Origin: Diphasiastrum complanatum
Taxonomy: Eukaryota; Streptophyta; Lycopodiopsida; Lycopodiales; Lycopodiaceae
DNA: 64,000 bases
NCBI GenBank assembly: GCA_029204225.1
Contig: CM055092.1
Span: forward strand, 41,070,016-41,134,015
Reading direction: 5' to 3'
Position 1 is the first letter of the stretch. Every line of letters starts with the position of its first letter. Both the position numbers and the translations under genes were made by a program. The notes below the pieces were generated by a model. The model did no database searches. It had not been told where the DNA came from and worked only from the letters and a program-made list of their open reading frames with translations. Positions 55,523 to 64,000 of this stretch are shown here, in pieces.

Positions 55523-58500
55523 CTTGAGATCCTCGTGTCACAAGATAAATAGGTCTGACATAATCCAGTCCCCATTTCTCAAATGGTGTTTGCGATAAAA
55601 CTGGATGTAAGGGTCCATAGTTCTGTCTTGTAGGCCGTCGTGCTCGTTGGCAAACATCACATGTCTGAATATAATTTCTATGTCCTTATGAAGCGTAGGC
55701 CACCAACAACCTGATTGCAAATGTTTGCGAACAATAATATTTGTAGAGAAGTGTCCTCCGCCCATGCCATCATGTGAAAACATGATTAATTCAGGTATCT
55801 CATGCGGTAAAACGCATCTACGTAGAATATTGTCCGATCCATGACGATACAATTGTCCTGCAATCAATTAATAAGGTTGAGTCTTATGAATCAATTGCTT
55901 CTTTTGTACTTCTGTCAAAGAGTCATTAGGTTGTCCTAGCATCAGGTACTCAATAATATTTGCTGCCCACTCAAGTACTGCTTCTACGTAGAATAATGCA
56001 GCATCTGGTAATTCATCATCCACTTCAGTATTAACTGGTGCGGATTCAATTTGTGAAACATGGTCAACAAGATAATGTTGCTTACCTTTATGAACCACAA
56101 TTCAAAAGTCAAATTCAGTCAATAACAATACCCATCTCGCAATACGCCCTGTATTGCGTGTCTTGTTTACCAAGTAAAGTAATGGCTGGTGATCCGTATA
56201 AAATGCAAAGTGCGTTTTCATGAGATAATGTCGAAATTTTCGTACAAAAAAAATCATGGCTAACGCTTCATGTTTTGTTGTTGAATAGTCCTTCTCTAGA
56301 TTTGTAAGCTGCCTGCTTGCAAATCGTATCGGATAGTCCTTCTTATATTCACCTGGCTACATCAAAACTGATCCAATTGCATATTTTGAGACATCAGTGT
56401 AAACATGAAATTCAATCGTCCAATCTGGAGAACGTAGTATTGGTGCTGAAACTAATATTTTTTTTAATTTTTCAAAGGCTTCTAATGCTTCAACTATCCA
56501 AATAGGAACAATGGTCAGTTTGTATATAGGTCTTGCAAGATCAGCAAAGAAGATAAAAAAAATCTGATAATAGTTCGCATGACCCATAAACACATAAACC
56601 TCACAAATTGTTGTTGGCGGTGACAATTCCACAATAGCCCTGATTTTGGAATAATCTGTGGCAATCCATTGTCTTGATATTACATGTCCAAGAACAACCC
56701 CGTGGGAAACCCATATCTGGCACTTTTCTGGATTCAAGAAAATTTGATATTTGCGACAACGTTCAAATACTTTCTCCAATTGATCTAGGTGATCTAAGTC
56801 TGTGCTATGGACTCCAAGGTCATCCAAGTAAATTACAAGGAATTTTTGTAGATAATCTTTAAAAGCAAATTGCATTACTCTTTGAAACAAACTTGGTGCA
56901 TTACAGAGTCCAAACGACATTACTTTGTAAGCATAGGTCTCCCATTCTATTGCAAAGGCTGTTTTGTAGTGATCTGTAGGTGCAATCTTGACCTGGTTGT
57001 AACCACTAAATCCATCCAGAAAACTATAAGCTTTTGCTCCAGCAAGGCGGTCCAAAATGCTTTCAGTAAAAGGTAACAAAAAGTGATCTTTTTTTGTTAC
57101 TTTGTTCAAGGTCTTGAGATTCACACAAATTCTCAATTTTTCATTCTTCTTAAGGACAATGACAATTGGTGAAACCCATTCAATATGCTCGATCTCATAA
57201 ATGAAATTGGTGTCAAGCAATCTCTAAAGCTCTTTCTTTATCAGATCCGCAACATTAGGATTACAGCAATAGAACTTTGTAACCTTTGGAACTGCATCAG
57301 GTATTAAAGGTATAATGTGTTTGATAACTGACGTCGGAATACCCTTGAGGTCTTTATAAGTCCATGCAAAACAATCTTGATACTTAATAATTAATTTTCA
57401 TAGTGCTTGAAATTGTTCAGGATTAAGTTGTGATCCAACTTGTACAATCTTTTCTGATTTTCCTGGCTCATCAAGATTCATAGGTTGTGTCCTAGCTGAG
57501 CCATCATAAACAACTTTCGATTCTGACATTTGTTCTTTCGGTTCATGATGTGCTTTTGGTAACATGTTAACCACATCATCCAATGTATAGTGTTTGAAAT
57601 GTTCTAGCATATCATGTTGGACCTCCTAATAAAAAAGTTTAGACTTGGATCTTCGCTTAGCCTTCTTAGCAGGAATTGATCGTGGAGGTGATGATTTCCG
57701 AGAAGATAGATTGTTCTTCGTAGGTGAAGACTTCCTGGATGGCAATGTCTTGCTAGAACTCTGACTTGAAGAATCTTCGCCAACTTTTCCCTTGCCTTTA
57801 TCCAGTAGGGGTGGCACGTTCTTTAAATCAATCTTTTGAGGTGGAGTTTCCCATTTCAGGACTGTATTATAATGTTGTTTAGCTTGTTTTTTTGTCATTG
57901 ATCCTGTGATCCTGTCTTCCTTCAATATAACTACTTTTGGCGATTTTATTGTTGGTTCATTAGGAATATTACGTACTCCAAATCTAGTCAGATCCATATG
58001 ATTTAGAATTTGCTCATCAGTAAGTTCTGCATTGTCATCATAAGTCAAGGCATGACTTACAAGAATGAGTTCATCTTCAATCGAGTCTGGTATGGGCTCC
58101 GTTAATATCCAAGCCACATTCAACACATTAAGTGAAAAAGTGATCGGTGTATCCAAATTCGATCCAATAATGAAATCTTGCTCAGATCGGATTGATTATC
58201 TTGTTGACACATATAGCCTATTGTACAATCAATCGTTGCAAGAGCTTGATTTCAGTTGACAATATCAGTTTGAGAGTCGTAATGAGCTCCCCAATTTTTT
58301 ACCGGTCGTCACAAGTATGATCCGTTGTTGATGAATTATCATTCTCTTTTTGAGCCACTGGTTTGATAGTCCAAGTTATAGGATCAACTTTGACTGCTCG
58401 TTTACGATTTTCAAAAGTGATTTTTCTTGTACCCCAATTATGAATTACTTGCGCAACTCGTAACCATGGGCATCCCAATAGGACTCGGTAGACATTCGGT

Positions 58501-58896
58501 GCTTTCGGTAAGTCCATCACATTTTACATGTTCAATGTAATCTCGAACCATTTCTCGCTTTCCCATTTTAATTTTACTTAGAAGTAGAAAAGGGTCTTCC
58601 ATAAACTTCCGAGGTTTGAACCGTGTGATAAGGGCTCATTTAACAGTTTTCCAATGTGTACACTCAATCTCATCTTGATTGTAGTACCAATCTTGTGCTG
58701 CATCCATTCAGGCCATTGGAAATAGCTTAAGTTTATCTTGAGAAAAAACTTTGCCATAGACTTCACAAGATTCAGCATAGATTTGGAGAAATCTAACTGG
58801 ATTCGTTAATCCATTGTATTTGGGTAGATCCAACTGGGGTGATCTCCTAACAATGATTGAATTGACTTCCCAAGGAGCACCTCCAAGGGCAACCAT
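55523..58896 (-). pseudogene. Gypsy element 4 gag-pol (element-1 family)
   Basis: Gag starts at the ATG at 58896 (MVALGGAPWEVNSIIVRRSP), with TGA stops near 58709 and 58640 (AAQDWYYNQDE, FKPRKFMEDPFLLLSKIKM). Then a deletion. A protease C-terminal piece (VYRVLLGCPWLRVAQVIHNW) lies at 58520-58299. Then linker 58156-57626 and RT 57610-56360 (KNEKLRICVNLKTLNKVTKK, GYNQVKIAP, FGLCNAPSLFQRVM, IYLDDLGVHS), with stops near 57398 and 57223. RNase H near 56350-56100, integrase N-terminus 55867-55660 (GQLYRHGSDNILRRCVLPHE, GMGGGHF). Domain order and linker match element 1 closely and show the protease linker missing there. Confidence 0.9.
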
Positions 58897-59235
58897 TTTT
58901 TCAAATCAAATCAATCAGACAATGAGACTGGATGTAGATTTTCAATCAAGAACTATCTCAGTTTAGATATGCAAAATTCCTTTCACTTGATAATAATCAG
59001 ATTTTTGATTTTTGGAAAAAGATCTATGATCAAGCAATCGACACTTCTAAGAATGATAAATTCTCAGAATCAAAATGAAATTGAACTAGATTTGACCAAA
59101 AATTTGACAAAGACTTGATCTGAAAAATAAGAATAAATAGTAATATCTAAAAATTAAAACATTAGAATCATAAAATAATTTTATGTTATTTGTGTTTTGT
59201 ACTTGTGCATATATGTAGCTTATCATAACGAGATG
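58897..59235 (-). other. Gypsy element 4 leader, truncated
   Basis: Similar to the element 1 leader at 32523-32760 (for example the GACAAAGACTTGATCTG word near 59106) up to about 59130, where CACTA-associated sequence begins. Its 5' LTR is missing. Confidence 0.6.
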
Positions 59236-60650
59236 AATTACATTCAGATTAGTCTGGCGATGAACACACTACTCAAGTTAACATTTGGACGAAAAGAAGA
59301 AGGTCAACCATCGAATTTGGAAGACGTTGAGGTTTGTTAGCTTTATATGATTGTTTTTTATTATAAACTTCGTCAATCTATATATGTCACTTCATGTGTG
59401 TAGCCAATACATCGAATGCCATTCCACGGAGTTGATCCATCCGTGTTTAGTTACAATCAACGTCAAGTTTTGATAGACATGAGAAAATTGAAGAGGCAAA
59501 CACAATTGGAAAAAAGAGTAATCAACTTGATTCTAATGATTATGATGATGAGGTGCAACACGATGAAGCAATGCACAACATGTTTGAATCTTACTTTGAA
59601 ACAAATGAGAATGATGATGTGCATGCATCTTCTAATGAAAACGAAGATCACGAACAATTTGAGATGGATGAAGACGAGATTCTATCGCGCAAGGAGACAG
59701 ACACTCCTCTATATCTTGGAGCATCCATTTCGAGACTAGCTACGTCAATTCTTATTCTAAACCTTCAAGCAACATACAAAGGGAGTGATCGTAGCATGAC
59801 ATCTTTATTCGGGTACTTAGCGCATAACACAACTATTATACTTTATAATGTATTTGCATTGAGTTAATTTCTTATCTTTTCTAACAACTCACATTGCTCT
59901 TTTTTTGGGTTGTTGCATTGAATACTTTTGAAAGAAAATGTGATACCTAAAACACGAAAAGAAGCACAAAAGATGATGACTGTGCTTGGAATGGATTACG
60001 ACACAATACATGCATGTCCAGAAGACCATGTTCTATATAGAGGTGAGCATTCAGAAAAGCTTCAATGTCCAATGTGTAACGCTTCACGTTTTCGAGATGA
60101 CGTACAAGGGGATAAAGTGCCACAAAAAGTGTTATGACATTTTTCAATTATCCCATGATTGCAACGTTTATTTCGATGTAAATCTTTGGCACAACTAATG
60201 GATTGGCATGTCAAAAATTGATCTACGGATGATGTGATGTGAGTACCAAGTGATTCACTTGCATGAAAACATATTGAAGACCAATGGCCTGAGTTTAAAA
60301 ACGAACGTCGTAATTTGAGATTTGGCCTTGGTATGGATGGCGTAAATCCTTTTAGCATTCAAGCGTCAACTTGGTCCACATGGCCAATTGTGCTCATCAA
60401 TTATAACATACCTCCATGGTTGAGTATTAAAATGGGACACTTGTTATTGGCTTTATTGATTCCAAGAAAGTACAAGGCCAAGAACATGGATGTGTATCTT
60501 GCATCTTTGGTCGATGAATTGTGCATTCTTTGGAATGGTATTCACGCTTACGACATCGACCTTTACAACAACGGAACTTCGTTGTTCGTGGAATTCTAAT
60601 GTGGACGATGCATATTGACTACCCCGGTTTAAGCGAATGTTCAGGTATCT
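59236..60650 (+). pseudogene. CACTA (En/Spm) TNP2-like transposase, N-terminal half
   Basis: Frames joined by putative introns: an acidic N-terminus (EDHEQFEMDEDEILSRKETD), then TPLYLGASISRLATSILILN with ATYKGS (59700-59780), an intron, then NVIPKTRKEAQKMMTVLGMD, DTIHACPEDHVLYRGEHSEK, CPMCNASRFR (59928-60137). After slips, LRFGLGMDGVNPFSIQASTW, WPIVLINYNIPPWLSIKMGH and DVYLASLVDELCILWNGIHA (60300-60570). The last piece shifts frame near 60570 and ends at a donor TTCAG|GTATCT. This is the Transposase_21 region. Several stops: inactive. No CACTA terminus was identified. Confidence 0.82.
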
Positions 60651-60890
60651 ATATAATGAATCTAATTTGTTTTAGGATTTAACGTTTGAGTATATTTGAT
60701 TTTGGATTCAGGTTAGGCAAGGAAAGAAACCCACTACGGATTTAACAAATCCAACAGAAATAAATAATGAATAACAATTATGTAATAAACATAAAAATCA
60801 AAGAAAAAGAAAAATTTGAGAAGAAGAAAAAAAAAATTGGAGTAGAATTTTTAAGTGATACTCGAAAGATTCTCTCTTCAAAATCCTTCA

Positions 60891-61887
60891 TTAGAGATAA
60901 TATTTGTTCAGTCTAGAACTAATAATACACGTTGGCAATAATTCACCGTCCAATGACTGAAGATGGATAGAACCATTTTCAAATACTTCAATGACCTTGT
61001 ACGGTCCCATCCACCTCATATTAAGCTTTCCAAGAAAGTTTTGAAGACGACTGTGGTAGATCAAAGCATAATCATTTGCCTTAAGATCAACAGTCTTGAT
61101 ATGAGTATCATATTTTTTCTTTCGTTGTTGGATTTTCTCTGTAGCATCCTTCAAATTGTTTTGAGATTCAGATAGTTCTTCAATAGTCAACAACCTTTCA
61201 TTCATACAACCTACTTTTGCTCGTTGTGCTTATATACAAAAAGTAGGCACCTCAAATTCAATCAGCAAAATTGGATGCATACCATATGTAAGAAAATAAG
61301 GAGTCTATTTCATTGTAATCTTCTCTATGTTTCTATATGCCCAGAGAACTGAGGGTAACTTTCAATTCCAATCTGTAGCATGTGCAACAATGATCTTATT
61401 CAGGATCTTGCATAGTATTTCGTTAGCTCTCTCAGTCAACCCATTTGCTTTCGAATTGTAAGGGGTTGTCTTTTTGTGCTTGATCAGAAAATATGTTGTC
61501 AGTAGTCGGATCATGTCATTAAGAAAATGGGTACCACGATCATTGACTAACTCAAGAGGACAACAATAACGTGAAAAGAAACAACAGTTTTCACATCGTT
61601 TCGTTTTGTTGCTTCCACTTCAACATTATTCATTGCATAATCCATTGCAACCAAAATATATCAACACTTATTGTGTCGAGTCACTGGCTTTATTGGTCCG
61701 ACAAAGTCAATCCCCCACTATTCAAATGGTGCAAGTGAAATGATTGGCGCAACGGCCAATAAATAGATTTGGTTGGTTTACCAGACCTTTGGCATGGATC
61801 ACAAGATCGAATATAAACAGAAACATCTTTGAACATGGTAGGCCACCAATATTTAGTGGTCATAATCTTATCAACAGTATTCTTCAA
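60891..61887 (-). pseudogene. Gypsy element 3 integrase
   Basis: H2C2 zinc finger at 61887-61730 (TTKYWWPTMFKDVSVYIRSC, DPCQRSGKPTK), a degenerate core (61690-61210), and an intact C-terminal module 61205-60891 (ATEKIQQRKKKYDTHIKTVD, NFLGKLNMRWMGPYKVIEVF). The core has stops and a lost Asp region. It is a different gypsy lineage from elements 1-4. Confidence 0.82.
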
Positions 61888-62021
61888 AGCAAAATGTCCA
61901 CCAGCATCTTTGAAATGTAAAGCTTGTATAACCTTTGGAATATCTTCAACTTCAAGACACCTTCTTAACTAATGATCTGCACCAAGCTTATACAAAACAT
62001 TGTGAATGATGGTATAAGGAA

Positions 62022-63080
62022 CTACTTTGTATTGAAATACTGTCTTCTTCTCCAAGTCATATCCTTCAAGATATATCTGATCTTTGAGATAAATAATAAT
62101 ATCATTAAACATCCGGCAATTATGACGTCAATTTTTGGTGTGCCAAGATCTCCTAGATCAATAGATAATATGCCACCATCTGGCAAAGAAATTTGTTTCT
62201 TCTTCTTAGGAGCAGAGAGACCTTTTAACTGCTTACGGTAATAATTGTTATCTGCCAACAATTGCTCGAAAGTTATATTTGGGTGAAGTGAACCAATATC
62301 AATTACACTTGTCAACTTGAGAGGCCTGAAATCGTCCAAGAGGACAATCCCCAAGAAACAATATTAGTTACAATGTCATAGTCTTTCATCTTCACTTTCA
62401 AAATAGGCTTATCAATAGTGGCTTCCGAAAGTTTTGTCTTCGTGAATTCCACGTCCCCTTCCTCAAAGATAACTTTCTTCTCTATAAAGGTTGTCTGTAG
62501 CTTTTGGAATTAACAATTTCTTTTGCTTTTGTAGAAATATCCTTTGAAAATAACTTGGTCGCATCACGATCATAATCAGGATCAACTTAAAATTCTTCTT
62601 TCGTTATTGACTTATTCAAAGATTTTTTTCAACAAAAATTCCTCTACTTCTTTGAAGATACTTTAATCTCAGATTTCGAGGAGCTTTTGCTTCTCGTAGT
62701 CAATTTGAATAGCTTCTCAACATCACTTGGCCAAGATTGGTCAACTATCTTTGACTGTTTGGCTTCGATGACATCAACCTTCTGTACAACAACATCAGCC
62801 CCGAAGATTTTAATTTCGTATCCGCAATAGCAGCATGTGTAGCTACATACTGGTACTTTGGTCATGGCTTATGTGGTTGTGGACTATCCGGATACTTGTG
62901 GCCAGGTTCTTTGCAGTTCGAGCATAAAGGTATATATCTGATCGGTTTTTGTGGTTGCGGACAGTCAGGCAAAAAATGTTCTGGTTCATTACAGTTATAA
63001 CAATTTTCCGAAACAGGTTTATTTGAACTGGTAGGACCAACAAATTCTGGAGGATCGTGTCTCTTTGGTGCAACCTTTGG
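62022..63080 (-). pseudogene. Gypsy element 3 gag zinc knuckles and linker
   Basis: Minus strand: CYNCNEPEHFLPDC (about 63005-62964) is a full CCHC knuckle; the next, CSNCKEPGHKYPDS, has lost its last Cys. Stops follow. A 110-codon frame (62354-62022) with SVIDIGSLHPNITFEQLLAD precedes the integrase. RT and RNase H, expected between, are absent, so a large deletion has occurred. Confidence 0.65.
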
Positions 63081-63084
63081 TTTG

Positions 63085-63700
63085 CCTTATTGAAATGGTG
63101 TTGTAGTAAGTACCTTGAACATAATTGGTGTTAGAAATTGTGAACTCCTACAGCTTTATCGCGAAGCAAAATGAATCGAAGGGCAAATATACCCCAAAGA
63201 TCGAAAGAAAAGTATTCGAGATTCGGCTCAATGACCAGGTGACCAAACACACTCGACAAAGACACAAAACGAAAAAAAAACAATTCGCACTTCCAACTGG
63301 CAGCTCAATGAGCGTGGTGTATTGTACTTCACGCTCAGCTAGAATAGGCAACGATAACAGAGAATAACTAACTAGTTGATTAGCATTAATTTGTCTTATA
63401 ATTTTCTGATAAACTATTTTGTAAACTCCACACAATGGAGATAAATACGTATTTTTGAATAACACAAACATCAGAGGATGAGAGAGAAAGATAGAGTGTA
63501 GAGTTGTGCATGAAAGTTTGCCAACGAGCAGAACACAACGACTGAGGTGAGCGTCAAGCCGCCAACGAGCGAGACACTGAACGACTCACCCGAAAATGAA
63601 AAACACAAAATACAAATTGTTCTCTTATCCTCCTCTTCTTTGTCGTGTCATCTTCTTGATTGATTCTATCATGATCTGTGATCTGTAGTCACTTGCTTAG
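63085..63700. other. Unassigned, possibly LTR-derived
   Basis: No coding potential. It sits between minus-strand gypsy gag and plus-strand copia gag, so LTR or leader sequence of one or both would be expected. I could not find a PBS or matched ends. Confidence 0.4.
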
Positions 63701-64000
63701 GTTCTTGGAAAAGTCTTGTCGCTGATGAGAGACGAAGGAGAAAGAAGCAGTGACCAGGAGAAGGCCCTTCTTATGAAGGGGAAGAAGAAGAACAAACCCA
63801 GACCCATATTCGACAAGACAACCACAAAGTCTTTGAGCAGAGGCAATGACAACCAACAAACATCCTCCTACGATCATTGTCACAAGTTGGGACACACAGC
63901 CAACAAATGCTGGCTTAACCCGACAATACCTTGCATGCACTACAAGAAGAAGGGACATTCTGCATACGACTGCAGATTCCACATGAAAAGAAAAAATAAA
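63701..64000 (+). pseudogene. Copia gag C-terminus with damaged zinc knuckles, cut by window edge
   Basis: Open frame from after a TAG to the edge: LSLMRDEGERSSDQEKALLM, a Lys-rich linker, then YDHCHKLGHTANKC and CMHYKKKGHSAYDC. In both knuckles one Cys of the C-x2-C pair is Tyr (TGC to TAC). The tandem knuckle pair suggests a copia gag unlike elements 1-6. Confidence 0.7.

Overview
The window is nuclear DNA of a land plant. Evidence: a spliced membrane-protein gene with GT-AG introns, decayed plant-type UDP-glycosyltransferase and short-chain dehydrogenase genes, CACTA transposase pieces, and dense nested Ty1/copia and Ty3/gypsy LTR retrotransposons with plant-type primer sites. The gypsy reverse transcriptases are Athila/Tat-like but not close to the common flowering-plant versions I know, and (AG)n/(CT)n tracts reach about 190 bp. 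This would suit a large genome such as a fern, lycophyte or gymnosperm, but the species cannot be fixed from the sequence.

Layout. 0-15.6 kb is host-like, gene-poor and rich in local repeats. It holds a broken UGT (2.1-2.45 kb, minus), a foldback element with an 18-bp minisatellite (3.07-4.22 kb), an unassigned 151-codon open frame without an early ATG (6.26-6.71 kb), compound CT microsatellites, several perfect hairpins (7.4-7.8 kb), one apparently intact three-exon gene for a six-helix membrane protein (9.94-11.75 kb, minus), a dead SDR exon (13.23-13.48 kb, minus) and a MITE-like element (14.04-14.30 kb).

15.7-64 kb is a retrotransposon graveyard. Gypsy element 1 (minus, 19.69-34.50 kb) keeps both LTRs, a tRNA-Asp-like primer site, gag, RT-RNase H, a split integrase and a 1000-codon extra ORF between integrase and 3' LTR. 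Copia element 1 (24.34-28.51 kb, 701-bp LTRs, TSD TGCAA) sits inside its integrase. Next come fragments of a plus-strand gypsy (34.9-38.0), copia fragments including two internal chimeras (38.0-47.27), another plus-strand gypsy carrying the same extra ORF (47.28-51.08), and a minus-strand gypsy of the element-1 family (51.6-59.1). Copia element 5 (52.15-55.52 kb, 691-bp LTRs, TSD CTTGA) sits inside that last gypsy's integrase. The window ends with a CACTA transposase N-half, a gypsy lacking RT, and a copia gag fragment running off the edge.

What works together. No element is autonomous. The two youngest insertions (copia 1 and copia 5, LTR pairs nearly identical) both lack a full pol and must have moved with enzymes supplied in trans. 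The most novel signals are the conserved extra ORF shared by two gypsy elements, and the AACCTTCGCC-type motif that clusters in both untranslated spacers of gypsy element 1, before gag and before the extra ORF.
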